Source: an uncultured Porphyromonadaceae bacterium (GTDB lineage Bacteria; Bacteroidota; Bacteroidia; Bacteroidales; Muribaculaceae). From it: 53,925 nt of DNA. Within the stretch, counting starts at the first letter, position 1. Each line of letters opens with the position of its first letter. Below the pieces are notes generated by a model. It worked only from the letters and a program-made list of their open reading frames with translations. It was not told where the DNA came from and ran no database searches. Below, piece after piece: positions 43,533-52,673 of the stretch. The translations under genes were made by a program, and so were the position numbers. The DNA lies in assembly GCA_947643665.1 (NCBI GenBank), contig CANRWW010000017.1, positions 1 through 53,925 of the forward strand, given 5' to 3'.

Positions 43533-45359
43533 ATGGGATTGTATAAGAAAAAAAATATAGCCTTGGGAGCTTTCGGGAGATTGATATTTCCAGAAAACCT
43601 CTGGACAAGGGAGTTCCTGTTGGCATGGGCCGGATGTTTCCTTACAGTTATAGTCTTTGACCTGCTATGGTGTGCCCAAACCACATTCCGTGCATTCAGC
43701 TTTGCCGGCACATATATCAACGCCTTCACACTGTCAATCGCCCTTTCGTTACCTACCGTACTAAGCAGGCGCATATGGCCCCAGATCACAGCAATGGCCA
43801 TAGTTGATCTTCTGATGATCGCCAACCTGATGTATTGCCGCACCTATTTCAACTCGATTCCGCCGGCAAGCTATATGTTTATACGCCAGGTATTTGATTT
43901 TCATACCAGTATCGCCGACTCTTGGAGTTGGCGATACCTTGCGTTACCCGCGGTAACGCTCCTCACACTTATGCTGATGCATACCGACAAGGAAAAACGA
44001 CGCCCGTCCCTTATACTTTATCTTGCAGCAGCAGGAGCGGCATTATTCCTGTCAGCCATGTCAGCGCTGTTTGCCGGAGGCCTTACATCACACGTCGCCA
44101 AACTTAAAGGAGAGTGTTATTATGCCACAACACCGCCCGTAGTGTACACGTTGTTCGGAACTCTTGCCGCTGAAATGTCAACGCGTCAGAGCGAGATTAC
44201 CGAAACAGACCGCCATGAAGTGGCAAAATGGGGAAAAGAGCATCTCCACCTGCAAAGCATGATACATTCCCCTATAGCGGAATCAGACAGCCTGCGGCGT
44301 GACAACCTTGTTGTCGTCATATGTGAATCACTGGAGTCATGGCCCATTGGAGCGCGGCTTGAAGGCAAGGAACTTACCCCACAGCTCAACGCCGCAATGG
44401 CAGATACGGCTTCGACATGGTACGCGAATCATGTATTGTCACAAGTCGGAAACGGACGCAGTATTGACGGCCAGTTGTTGATGCTAGCCGGAATATATCC
44501 GATGCGCAATGATGTATATTCAATGAAATATCCTGAAACGCGATTCTTTGCACTTCCGGAGGCCATGAAAGAGCAAGGTGCCGCGACATATCTGCTCAGT
44601 GGCGACAAACCTTCTACATGGAACCAAGGGCTTGTCGCCCGGAATTTCGGTATAGAGAAACAGGAAATGGCCGACAGCTGGGACAATTCTGAACGCATAG
44701 GCCATCCAAAACGTCTCAGCGACGGCTCACTTATGGAACAATCCATCGCCAAGATGCAACGTGGCGAGATATGGCCGGAAGGTGAAAAAGCATATGTGCA
44801 GATCGTTACTTACACCGGCCACAATCCTTTCAAAATACCAGAGAAATTCAAAACCATCAGTTTTTCCGGCAACTATCCTGAAAAACTTACCGATTATCTG
44901 ACTACGGTGCACTATACGGACCAGGCTCTCGGACGGCTGCTTGACTATCTGAAAAGCCGGCCTGACTGGCACCGCACAATGGTTGTCATCGTTGGTGACC
45001 ATGAGGCCCTGGCGTCATGGCGTCACGAAATGCGCAACTCAATTGAAGGACGGAAACTTGTATCCCCCTCGGGATACGTGCCAATGATTGTGCTAAATTC
45101 TCCGGTACGGGGATACCGCACAAGTGTAATGGGACAAGTTGACGTATACACCACGTTACTTGAACTTATGGGACTTCCATACCACTGGCGTGGAATGGGA
45201 TTCTCGGCGCTCGCACCCGAAAGTCCGCGATTCGCGTTCGATTTTCAGGGATCAATGGAGGGCACAACAGCCGGAGCGCTTCCCGGCATGAAAGAACATG
45301 TTGCCTCATCTCCCGGAATATCAGATCTTATGATACGCCATAATTTAATAAACAAATAA
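43533..45359 (+). CDS. LtaS/phosphoethanolamine-transferase-like membrane protein
   Basis: A 608-residue inner-membrane protein of the alkaline phosphatase superfamily. Five transmembrane helices (about residues 25-210) precede a periplasmic catalytic domain. That domain has VVVICESLESWP (metal-binding Glu, about 260), then NGRSIDGQL where the phosphothreonine-type nucleophile normally sits, and VVIVGDHEAL (about 515) with the second metal site. Relatives move phosphoglycerol or phosphoethanolamine from membrane lipids to glycans or lipid A. The nucleophile position appears to be Ser rather than the usual Thr. The cardiolipin synthase gene follows 20 bases downstream, so a role in lipid head-group traffic is plausible. 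Confidence 0.82.
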   Translation: MGLYKKKNIALGAFGRLIFPENLWTREFLLAWAGCFLTVIVFDLLWCAQTTFRAFSFAGTYINAFTLSIALSLPTVLSRRIWPQITAMAIVDLLMIANLMYCRTYFNSIPPASYMFIRQVFDFHTSIADSWSWRYLALPAVTLLTLMLMHTDKEKRRPSLILYLAAAGAALFLSAMSALFAGGLTSHVAKLKGECYYATTPPVVYTLFGTLAAEMSTRQSEITETDRHEVAKWGKEHLHLQSMIHSPIAESDSLRRDNLVVVICESLESWPIGARLEGKELTPQLNAAMADTASTWYANHVLSQVGNGRSIDGQLLMLAGIYPMRNDVYSMKYPETRFFALPEAMKEQGAATYLLSGDKPSTWNQGLVARNFGIEKQEMADSWDNSERIGHPKRLSDGSLMEQSIAKMQRGEIWPEGEKAYVQIVTYTGHNPFKIPEKFKTISFSGNYPEKLTDYLTTVHYTDQALGRLLDYLKSRPDWHRTMVVIVGDHEALASWRHEMRNSIEGRKLVSPSGYVPMIVLNSPVRGYRTSVMGQVDVYTTLLELMGLPYHWRGMGFSALAPESPRFAFDFQGSMEGTTAGALPGMKEHVASSPGISDLMIRHNLINK

Positions 45360-45379
45360 TATTGTAACGCATAAACACG

Positions 45380-46822
45380 ATGTTCTGGTTCTTTGACTAC
45401 ATAACCGTGCCATGGGTGTATTGGACAGTATGGATCCTATACTCCCTCACTATTTTCGGCATAATAGCGGTTATTGTAAGCGAGAACCGAAACCCTGTGA
45501 AATCGCTCGCATGGGTCACCGTACTGCTGGTGGTGCCGATCGTGGGACTGGTGTTATATATCGTCTTCGGCAGGAACATACAGACAAAACGCATAATCTC
45601 CAGGCGCAACCGCCGGAAGCTGAGAAAACTCAATGCCACTACAGCTTCAAAAACCAAAAAAACCGACTGCCCGCCACATCAGACCAGACAAGTCAATCTG
45701 GCACAGTCGCTGTGCAGTTCCACCCTGCATACCGGCAACGAGGTGACACTTTTTGACAACGGTACAGACAAATTCAACTCACTCCTTGCAGACATTGCTG
45801 CCGCACGCCGGTATATCAACCTTCAATATTATATCATAATAGATGACAACATCGGCAACCAGGTGATCAACGCTTTGACAGAGCGGGCACAAGCCGGTGT
45901 GAAAGTGAGGGTGATCTATGACCATGTAGGGTCTTTCAAACTTTCACGCAAAGCCTGCCGACGCATGAAAGAGGCCGGCATAGAAGCATATCCGTTTTTC
46001 AAAGTCGTATTTCCACCATTCGGCACCCGTATCAACTGGCGCAATCACCGCAAACTCGCCATTATTGACGGCGAGATAGGTTATATCGGCGGAATGAACA
46101 TTGCCGACCGTTATGTGACGGGGGGCAAACTATTTGATACATGGCGCGACCTGCATCTACGTGTGCGGGGACCTGCCGTCGGTGCGCTCCAGCAATCGTT
46201 TGCCGTGGACTGGAATTTCATGGGACAGCCCCTCATAGAAGAGGAAGCCGGCACAGAGATTGACACTGAATTTCCGGCAAACATGCAACTTGTGACAGGT
46301 GGACCGACCTCACAATGGATGAATATGACACTCATTTTTCAGCATGCCATATCCTCGGCACAGAAATGCGTGTATATCATGACCCCCTATTTCATCCCGT
46401 CAGAAGGATTGCTTCATGCCCTGCAAGTAGCGGCACTGGGAAAGGTGGATGTGCGCGTCATGCTGCCATACCGGTCAGACAGCGATATGCTGCGATGGGC
46501 ATCATTCTCATATATACAGGATTGCCTTAGGGCTGGGATAAAAGTATATCTTTATAAAAAAGGGATGCTCCACAGCAAAGCGATAATAATAGATGATGAT
46601 TTCGCTACCGTCGGCTCAACCAATTTCGATTTCCGTAGTTTCGAGCACAACTTCGAGGCCAACATGCTTATCTACTCCCAGGAGTTTAACAGCCGCATTA
46701 AATCTCAGTTCATGCGCGACCAGAAGGAATGCGAACGCGTCACCGCCGTCACATGGCGGCAGCGTCCACTTCTCGAAAAATCCCTTGAATCATTCATGCG
46801 CCTTTTCTCCCCCATCCTTTAG
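45380..46822 (+). CDS. cls: Cardiolipin synthase
   Basis: A 480-residue phospholipase D superfamily enzyme that condenses two phosphatidylglycerols into cardiolipin at the inner membrane. Two N-terminal helices (about residues 10-60) include the PLDc_N segment VIVSENRNPVKSLAWV. The two HKD motifs are NHRKLAIIDGEIGYIGGMN (about 225) and LHSKAIIIDDDFATVGSTN (about 400). It follows the LtaS-like gene closely and ends with a four-base overlap with the convergent queA. Confidence 0.94.
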   Translation: MFWFFDYITVPWVYWTVWILYSLTIFGIIAVIVSENRNPVKSLAWVTVLLVVPIVGLVLYIVFGRNIQTKRIISRRNRRKLRKLNATTASKTKKTDCPPHQTRQVNLAQSLCSSTLHTGNEVTLFDNGTDKFNSLLADIAAARRYINLQYYIIIDDNIGNQVINALTERAQAGVKVRVIYDHVGSFKLSRKACRRMKEAGIEAYPFFKVVFPPFGTRINWRNHRKLAIIDGEIGYIGGMNIADRYVTGGKLFDTWRDLHLRVRGPAVGALQQSFAVDWNFMGQPLIEEEAGTEIDTEFPANMQLVTGGPTSQWMNMTLIFQHAISSAQKCVYIMTPYFIPSEGLLHALQVAALGKVDVRVMLPYRSDSDMLRWASFSYIQDCLRAGIKVYLYKKGMLHSKAIIIDDDFATVGSTNFDFRSFEHNFEANMLIYSQEFNSRIKSQFMRDQKECERVTAVTWRQRPLLEKSLESFMRLFSPIL

Positions 46823-48015
46823 CTTAGGAACAGGCACGCGTCGCCGTAACTTAGGAAACGGTAATTTCCGGCCATGGCATGGTCGTAAACAGAACGCCAT
46901 TCCCCACCGGTGAAAGCGCTCACCAGAAGGAGGAGTGTGGATCGGGGCTGATGGAAATTTGTGACCATACCTTTGACTATCCTGTATTTATATCCCGGAG
47001 CTATAATGACGCGCGTGGATGCCATGAATGTATCACCCTCGAAACTGCCAAGAAGTGCGGCAAGGGCATCCTTGACAGAAATATCCGGATGCGACGACGA
47101 ATAAGGATACCACTGGGGAAGCTCATCGGGACGCACCCCTTGCGATGCCAGGCATCCGAGGTGATACAGGCTCTCGAGAGTGCGCACGGAGGTAGTGCCT
47201 ACAGCCACAATACGGCGCCCGGTATCTGCAAGCTCCTCTATAAGCGCCCTGCTCACAGCAATAAACTCGCTGTGCATGAGATGCTCCCCTATCTCGTTTG
47301 ACTGGACCGGCTGGAATGTGCCGGCGCCGACATGCAAAGTAAGTTCACGACGCGGTATACCCCGTGAGGATATCCCGGCGAGCACGCGGTCCGTAAAATG
47401 CAATCCGGCAGTAGGAGCCGCAACCGATCCGTCTATATGCGAATACACAGTCTGGTAATCCGACGAATCTGAAGCCTCAGTGGAACGGTTAAGATAAGGC
47501 GGAATCGGTATTTCTCCGGCCGCCTCTATTATTTCCGCGAATGTGACTTCCGGAACATCCCATGAAAATTCTATGATGGAAGCATTTGCTTCCCGGCTGA
47601 TACGAAGGGCATTGAATTTGACTGCACGGCCTCCTACGTTAAGCTCCATTGTAAGCTGTCCCTGCTTCCATTTCTTGGAATTTCCGACAAAACAGGTCCA
47701 GGAACAATGCGAGGTACAGGCGAAACTTACAGCATAATCGCGTGGCTCAACAGGCTCCAGGCAGAATATCTCTATCAACGCCCCTTCCGGTTTGCGGAAA
47801 CGCAAACGGGCGTTAATGACACGTGTATTATTATACACCAGCATGGAATCCTCCGGAAGAAGTTCCGGTAAATCAATGAACTTACAGTCTTCAATAGTGC
47901 CATCTCCGTGACGCACAAGCAGTTTGCAGCTATCACGCTCTGTAAGCGGGTATTTTGCTATGCGCTCGTCCGGCAGGGCATAGTCGAAATCGTCAATTCT
48001 CAAATTCTGTACCAT
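46819..48015 (-). CDS. queA: S-adenosylmethionine:tRNA ribosyltransferase-isomerase
   Basis: A 398-residue enzyme for queuosine synthesis. It transfers the ribosyl part of SAM to preQ1 at tRNA position 34. The start is MVQNLRIDDFDYALPDERIA. Family blocks are VYNNTRVINARL, AAPTAGLHFT, and HVGAGTFQPV with EYIAVS-like residues (HSEFIAVS), and the C-terminal TNFHQPRSTLLLLVSAF. It is longer than the E. coli enzyme (356 residues), as is usual in Bacteroidetes. Its -7 box lies only four bases upstream of the ATG, so its mRNA may be leaderless. Confidence 0.95.
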   Translation of the reverse strand: MVQNLRIDDFDYALPDERIAKYPLTERDSCKLLVRHGDGTIEDCKFIDLPELLPEDSMLVYNNTRVINARLRFRKPEGALIEIFCLEPVEPRDYAVSFACTSHCSWTCFVGNSKKWKQGQLTMELNVGGRAVKFNALRISREANASIIEFSWDVPEVTFAEIIEAAGEIPIPPYLNRSTEASDSSDYQTVYSHIDGSVAAPTAGLHFTDRVLAGISSRGIPRRELTLHVGAGTFQPVQSNEIGEHLMHSEFIAVSRALIEELADTGRRIVAVGTTSVRTLESLYHLGCLASQGVRPDELPQWYPYSSSHPDISVKDALAALLGSFEGDTFMASTRVIIAPGYKYRIVKGMVTNFHQPRSTLLLLVSAFTGGEWRSVYDHAMAGNYRFLSYGDACLFLS

Positions 48016-48019
48016 GCCG

Positions 48020-48027
48020 CAAAGTTA
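48020..48027 (-). promoter_or_regulatory. -7 box for queA, next to its start codon
   Basis: The minus strand reads TAACTTTG, then CGGC, then the queA ATG. The transcript would begin at or very near the start codon. Confidence 0.6.
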
Positions 48028-48049
48028 CTGAAATGTCAGGGAAAATGCG

Positions 48050-48057
48050 TAAGTTTG
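48050..48057 (+). promoter_or_regulatory. -7 box for the DUF2027-Smr gene
   Basis: TAAGTTTG followed by CATA, 50 bases upstream of the ATG at 48108 and 22 bases from the divergent queA box, so the two promoters probably compete or are co-regulated. Confidence 0.6.
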
Positions 48058-48107
48058 CATATAGAAAGGGTTAAACATACAAAGAAAAACAAAGAACAAA
48101 TAGCTAT

Positions 48108-49199
48108 ATGGCAAAGATAGGTGACCAGGTTCGCTTCCTAAGCTCCACAGGGGGTGGCCGCGTGGTAAAGATAGACGGGCAGATAGCCCATGTGGAAGAG
48201 GAGGACGGATTTGTTACTCCGGTAATGCTTAAGGAGCTTGTCGTGGTCAGCAGCCCAGGGGAGGAAACCTCCCGACGCGATATCTTCGGCGGCACTACAC
48301 AACACCGCCAGGGACGCGAGCGTGAAGCTAAAAGCAAATTTGTGCCCACACAAGTGCCGGAAGCGCCAAAACCGGAACCTGTGGTCGAGACACCCGGCGG
48401 AGACAAACTGAATGTGACGCTGGCTTATGCTGCTTTGGAGCTGAAACATCTTTCCACCACCTCATACGAGGCATACCTGGTAAATGACTCCAATTATTTC
48501 CTCTATTTCACATACCTGTCACGCGCAGACGAAGAGGAGGGATGGACAACACGATATGCAGGTATTATAGAACCCAACATGCAGATTTTCCTTGAAGAAC
48601 TGACCCGCGAACAGGCCGGACGTCTTGACAGGATCGCTTTCCAATACGTGGCATTCAAAAGAGACAAACAGTTCCGCCTCAAAGCTCCGGTAGCGGTAGA
48701 GACACGCATGGATACCACCAAATTCTTCAAACTTCACTGTTTCCGCGAGAATCCCTATTTTGATGAACCTGTGCTTGCCGTAGATATAGTAAAGAACGAC
48801 ATTCCCCAGCGCGCCATGGCCATAGACAGCGCCCGACTTGAGGACGCAATGAAACAGAAACGCCATAATGACAGTCGCCCCTTGCGAAAACCGGTACAGA
48901 AAAAACAACCCAAAGACGGACCGTTAGTCGTGGATCTGCACATACATGAGCTTCTTGACAACACCCACGGCATGAGCAACGCTGATATTATAAATTATCA
49001 GATTGACACTTTCCGTAAGATAATGGACGAGAATCTCCGCAACAAAGGGAAGAAAATAGTATTCATACATGGCAAAGGTGAAGGCATACTACGCCAGGCG
49101 CTCATGAAAGAGCTGAGCCACAGCTACAAGGGGCATGATGTGCAAGACGCATCATTCCGCGAGTATGGCTACGGAGCCACACAGGTTACCATTCGCTAA
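48108..49199 (+). CDS. DUF2027 and Smr domain protein
   Basis: A 363-residue cytoplasmic protein. The N-terminal DUF2027 region starts MAKIGDQVRFLSSTGGGRV and contains a beta-barrel-like DGQIAHVEEEDGFVTPV segment (about 20-45). A low-complexity linker (about 50-100) and a central beta domain (about 100-235) follow. The C-terminal Smr domain (about 275-363) starts VVDLHIHELLD and contains FIHGKGEGILRQAL, the loop found in MutS2-type nucleases. The catalytic role in Bacteroidetes is not established, but Smr domains can cut or bind nucleic acid. It is followed by an EFR1 protein gene 17 bases downstream. Confidence 0.92.
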   Translation: MAKIGDQVRFLSSTGGGRVVKIDGQIAHVEEEDGFVTPVMLKELVVVSSPGEETSRRDIFGGTTQHRQGREREAKSKFVPTQVPEAPKPEPVVETPGGDKLNVTLAYAALELKHLSTTSYEAYLVNDSNYFLYFTYLSRADEEEGWTTRYAGIIEPNMQIFLEELTREQAGRLDRIAFQYVAFKRDKQFRLKAPVAVETRMDTTKFFKLHCFRENPYFDEPVLAVDIVKNDIPQRAMAIDSARLEDAMKQKRHNDSRPLRKPVQKKQPKDGPLVVDLHIHELLDNTHGMSNADIINYQIDTFRKIMDENLRNKGKKIVFIHGKGEGILRQALMKELSHSYKGHDVQDASFREYGYGATQVTIR

Positions 49200-49216
49200 A
49201 CTTTATAAGCAGAAAT

Positions 49217-49981
49217 ATGCTTGTCACATTCTCAGGAACAGGCAACTCGCTCGCCGTGAGCCGGCACCTCGGCGCCCGGCTCGGCGGCGAGACCGTGATG
49301 CTCGAAAACCGGATGTTGCTGAAACCGGAAGATACAGTTCTGGAAGTAACACCCGGGGAACCTGTTGTTTGGATATGCCCGGTCTATTCATGGGGAATAC
49401 CCCCTGTGGTTGAGCGGTTCATAAAAAAAGTGAGGTTCAAAGGAGCGCACCAGTCGCCGCATTTCCTTGTGGTCACATGCGGCGACGATATAGGATATGC
49501 CGACAATTGCTGGCGGCAACTTATAGGAAGACGCGGATGGACCCCCCGTGGCAGTTTTTCAGTAACAATGCCAAACACCTATGTGCTGATGAAAGGGTTC
49601 GACGTTGACAGTCCCGAAACCGAATCCAGAAAAATGCAGGAAATGCCGGCACGTGTCAATGCCATCGCTGAAGCCATAACCCAGTTTTTTTCAGGGGATG
49701 ATGTGGTGCGCGGCAGTGCGGCATGGATCAAGACATATGTGGTACGTCCACTTTTCAACATTTTCTGCACCTCCCCCCGCCCTTTCCACAGCTCTGACGC
49801 GTGTATAGGATGTGGCAGATGTTCCCGCAGTTGCCCTATGGAAAACATAACAATGGAAGAGGGGCGCCCGCAGTGGCACAACCATTGCGCCCTATGCCTG
49901 CGGTGCTACCATATCTGCCCCGAGCATGCCGTGGAGTATGGGAAAGCCACCGGCTCCAAAGGGCAGAAATGCATTTACTGA
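49217..49981 (+). CDS. EFR1-family flavodoxin-ferredoxin protein
   Basis: A 254-residue cytoplasmic electron-transfer protein. The N-terminal half is a flavodoxin-like FMN domain: FSGTGNSLAVSRHL at residues 5-18 is the phosphate-binding loop, and CPVYSWGIPP is at about 55. The C-terminal quarter is a two-cluster ferredoxin with CIGCGRCSRSCP and CALCLRCYHICP. This combination defines the EFR1 group in anaerobes. The redox partners are unknown. It is co-directional with and close to the DUF2027-Smr gene. Confidence 0.92.
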   Translation: MLVTFSGTGNSLAVSRHLGARLGGETVMLENRMLLKPEDTVLEVTPGEPVVWICPVYSWGIPPVVERFIKKVRFKGAHQSPHFLVVTCGDDIGYADNCWRQLIGRRGWTPRGSFSVTMPNTYVLMKGFDVDSPETESRKMQEMPARVNAIAEAITQFFSGDDVVRGSAAWIKTYVVRPLFNIFCTSPRPFHSSDACIGCGRCSRSCPMENITMEEGRPQWHNHCALCLRCYHICPEHAVEYGKATGSKGQKCIY

Positions 49982-49994
49982 AAAATGTACGTAA

Positions 49995-50750
49995 TCATAC
50001 GCCAAGAACCTGGCACAGATGCGGGATCGCCTCTAAGGCGTTCTGGTCTGCACGCACTGGCACAATTGAAGCATAATGGCGTTCAAGCCAGTAAATATCC
50101 GTATCCGTACTTTCCGGCTCATCGTTCTGGAGCTTGCCGGTAAGCCAGAAAAACGGCTTTCCGTGCGGATCGGTATACTCTTGATACTCTTCTGTCCAAT
50201 GGCTGCGGGCGGCACGTGTGACACGCATGCCTTCAATCTTCACTTTGGCGGGAAAATTCACATTAAGGCACACCCCTTCAGGCAATCCATTCTCTATCAC
50301 GGCACGTGTAATTTCCTTGATGTAAGGCGTACACTCGCTGAAATCAGCCTTAAGGGAATGATGGAGCAATGAATATCCGATGGCAGGGATCCCCTGCATG
50401 CAAGCCTCGAAAGCCGCACCCATCGTACCGGAATATATAACTGAATTACCTGCATTCGAACCATGGTTGACACCCGACAAAAGCAGATCCGGTTTACGCG
50501 GCAGGATATGATGCATAGACAGCTTGACGCAATCTACAGGTGTCCCGTTAACCGAAAACACACGTGCTCCATTATACCCCTCGTGCTCCTTTATACGTAA
50601 AGGGGCATTGACCGTAAAAGCTGAGGATTGTCCTGAATGCGGTACAGCAGGTGCCACCACATAAACCTCTCCAAGATCCTTCACACAATCCACAAGATAA
50701 TGCAACCCTCTGGCCTCTATACTGTCATCGTTGGTAATAAGTATCAACAT
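49995..50750 (-). CDS. surE: 5'/3'-nucleotidase SurE
   Basis: A 251-residue nucleotidase that dephosphorylates nucleoside monophosphates and is linked to stationary-phase survival. The metal-binding start is LILITNDDS (residues 2-10). The usual NDDG is NDDS here. VAPAVPHSGQSSAFT, DLLLSGVNHGSNAG and YSGTMGAAFEA are conserved family blocks. The Asp and Asn metal ligands are present. It has its own promoter at 50813-50820, and its stop lies 13 bases from the convergent EFR1 stop. Confidence 0.94.
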   Translation of the reverse strand: MLILITNDDSIEARGLHYLVDCVKDLGEVYVVAPAVPHSGQSSAFTVNAPLRIKEHEGYNGARVFSVNGTPVDCVKLSMHHILPRKPDLLLSGVNHGSNAGNSVIYSGTMGAAFEACMQGIPAIGYSLLHHSLKADFSECTPYIKEITRAVIENGLPEGVCLNVNFPAKVKIEGMRVTRAARSHWTEEYQEYTDPHGKPFFWLTGKLQNDEPESTDTDIYWLERHYASIVPVRADQNALEAIPHLCQVLGV

Positions 50751-50812
50751 GGAAAATAAATCGCAATTAAAGTAAAACCACCGGACTCAAGTCCAGACCC
50801 AGTCAGATTATG

Positions 50813-50820
50813 CAAAGTTA
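50813..50820 (-). promoter_or_regulatory. -7 box for surE
   Basis: The minus strand reads TAACTTTG followed by CATA, 62 bases upstream of the surE ATG. It lies just beyond the stop of the upstream HAD gene, so surE has a promoter of its own although it is co-directional with that operon. Confidence 0.65.
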
Positions 50821-50835
50821 CAAAATTTCCCCGGA

Positions 50836-51426
50836 TTACAACCTATGAGGATGATCCGCAATGGCAAGCATGGCGTCATCTCCAGAAGAATCCCCGTAAG
50901 CCCACACGTCACAACTGTCAATATCATTGATTTCTTTACTGATACGCCTCACCTTCTCCACTCCATGGCAATTAGGAGTAAGAAAACGACCTGTAAGAAT
51001 GCCCGTTGACGCATCAATTTCAGGTTTGGTGGCAATCACATTTCGTATTCCATATCTTCTCGCCCATGGAATAATCCACCTGTCAATACTTGCGCTTACT
51101 ATATAAATATCATCTCCGGAACAACGATGGCTATCCAAAACGGCTATACCTTCCGGTCTTATATCTCTGTCTACAACAGAAACGAAACTATGAGCTTTCT
51201 CATCAAAATATGATAACGGCATGCCTCTATACAGGCACCCGAATAAACGTTCTTTTGCTTTGGAATTTGACAGGATACCACATTTCCATCCTACAATCCA
51301 AGGCAATGACCAACACATAGCCCAAAAGAATTTCCTGCGTCCTACAGCATGAACGGCAAAAGTAACCAAAGTGTCATGGCGTGTCAGAGTGCCGTCAAAA
51401 TCAAACAATGCAACCTTACGTTTCAT
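50836..51426 (-). CDS. HAD-IB phosphatase of a polyprenyl-phosphoribose module
   Basis: A 196-residue haloacid-dehalogenase phosphatase. The nucleophile Asp9 and general acid Asp11 lie in LFDFDGTLT. The core continues with IVSASIDRWI (motif II) and AYGDSSGDDAML (motif III, metal-binding Asp). Similarity is to the HAD-IB/phosphoserine-phosphatase branch, with a helical cap in between. It is the last gene of the operon headed by the GT-C-like gene. Its ATG overlaps the transporter stop (TGATG), which is tight coupling. The context suggests it removes the 5-phosphate from polyprenyl-phospho-5-phosphoribose, a step done by other phosphatases in actinobacteria. Confidence 0.85.
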   Translation of the reverse strand: MKRKVALFDFDGTLTRHDTLVTFAVHAVGRRKFFWAMCWSLPWIVGWKCGILSNSKAKERLFGCLYRGMPLSYFDEKAHSFVSVVDRDIRPEGIAVLDSHRCSGDDIYIVSASIDRWIIPWARRYGIRNVIATKPEIDASTGILTGRFLTPNCHGVEKVRRISKEINDIDSCDVWAYGDSSGDDAMLAIADHPHRL

Positions 51427-51779
51427 CAACTCCTTGATATAAATAACACACCTGCCATTATAAACAACAATCCTGCTATCTTCATGGCATTTAATTCCTC
51501 ACCAAGCATAAAATATCCCAATAACACCGCTATTACATAACCGAAACTTACCATGGGATACGCTTTGCTCAAATCAAGGCGCGATAGCACTACAAGCCAT
51601 AATAAGAAACTTAATGCATAACATAACACACCAGCGATGAAATTCCAGTTGAACAATATCCTTTTTCCGGCTTCAAAAACATCATTACTGACGACAGTAC
51701 CACCGACGCCTATCTTCAAACAATATTGGGCCACAGCTCCCAACACTATGCTTACCAATGCTACGACATATACCATCAT
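51426..51779 (-). CDS. Small EamA/SMR-family transporter, probable lipid-linked sugar flippase
   Basis: A 117-residue four-helix membrane protein of the small multidrug resistance/EamA type. It has YVVALVSIVLGAVAQYCLKIG in helix 1 and a SKAYPMVSFGYVIAVLLGYFMLGEELN signature in helices 3-4, like ArnE/ArnF-type flippases. Such proteins move undecaprenyl-phosphate-linked sugars to the periplasmic face. It lies between a UbiA-family synthase and a HAD phosphatase, with gaps of about six and minus one bases. Flipping of a polyprenyl-phospho-pentose is therefore the likely role. It is inferred, not shown. Confidence 0.85.
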   Translation of the reverse strand: MMVYVVALVSIVLGAVAQYCLKIGVGGTVVSNDVFEAGKRILFNWNFIAGVLCYALSFLLWLVVLSRLDLSKAYPMVSFGYVIAVLLGYFMLGEELNAMKIAGLLFIMAGVLFISRS

Positions 51780-51785
51780 ATAAAG

Positions 51786-52673
51786 TCAGAGATACAATAT
51801 TATTGCAAATACGAAAAGCCAACACAAGATACAATACTGTATAAACCGGTCTTTCATCAATATCTTTGTCGGGCTTCCACTTTTAAGGTCCACGATAGAA
51901 ACCTGCAGATAACGTAAAATACCTGCCAATACAAATATTGACGTAACAAATACATAACCGCTACCCAAGCGATGCTCCACTTCGGGCGACACAGTATAGA
52001 TTATATAACATACGATGGTTATGGAGCCGATTATACCCAAAACCTGATTCATAAACGGGATGTTATACCTGAGTATATTTTTCCGTGATACGACCCCGGT
52101 AGTATCATGCAACACTACATCATCCCTACGCTTAGCAAATGCCAGAAAAAGAGCTAACAGGAAAGTCATACATATGATCCATGGAGACAGCCATATATCA
52201 CATGCCACTCCACCACTTATAAGACGCAACACAAAACCAAGTGACACAATAAACACATCTACAATTGCATATTGTTTTAACTTCAGACAATACAATATGT
52301 TCAACACCAAATACAACACCAGTATAAAAGCGACATCTAAGTTATGAACCCCATTTCCTAACAATGGTATTGAAAGTGCACCGAATATAAGACACACCAT
52401 TATGGCATAAGCACTTTTTACTGAGACATCTCCCGACGCAATCGGCCTAAAACGTTTTCGCGGGTGTGCCCTGTCCGCCTCCACATCCCTTATATCGTTA
52501 AGGCAATATATCGAACTTGCCATCAGCGAGAATGCTAGAAAAACCCATAACGCAGCTTTCCAACACTCCATATCCAGTAATTCCCCTCCGAAAAACAACG
52601 GGACAAAAACAAAACCGTTTTTTACCCACTGCGTAGGCCGAAGCAAACGCAATATAGATTTCACCTTATTCAT
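51786..52673 (-). CDS. UbiA-family prenyltransferase resembling decaprenyl-phosphate phosphoribosyltransferase
   Basis: A 295-residue membrane enzyme with about nine helices. It starts with LRPTQWVKNGFVFVP (residues 11-25). The first Asp-rich prenyl-phosphate and metal motif is NDIRDVEADRAHP (59-71), then RKRFRPIASG. The second conserved cytoplasmic loop is AFAKRRDDVVLHD. These resemble the DPPR synthase of mycobacteria (Rv3806c), which makes decaprenyl-phospho-5-phosphoribose from PRPP for arabinofuranose donors, more than they resemble quinone or haem prenyltransferases. The ATG overlaps the stop of the upstream gene (ATGA). Substrate identity is an inference. Confidence 0.88.
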   Translation of the reverse strand: MNKVKSILRLLRPTQWVKNGFVFVPLFFGGELLDMECWKAALWVFLAFSLMASSIYCLNDIRDVEADRAHPRKRFRPIASGDVSVKSAYAIMVCLIFGALSIPLLGNGVHNLDVAFILVLYLVLNILYCLKLKQYAIVDVFIVSLGFVLRLISGGVACDIWLSPWIICMTFLLALFLAFAKRRDDVVLHDTTGVVSRKNILRYNIPFMNQVLGIIGSITIVCYIIYTVSPEVEHRLGSGYVFVTSIFVLAGILRYLQVSIVDLKSGSPTKILMKDRFIQYCILCWLFVFAIILYL

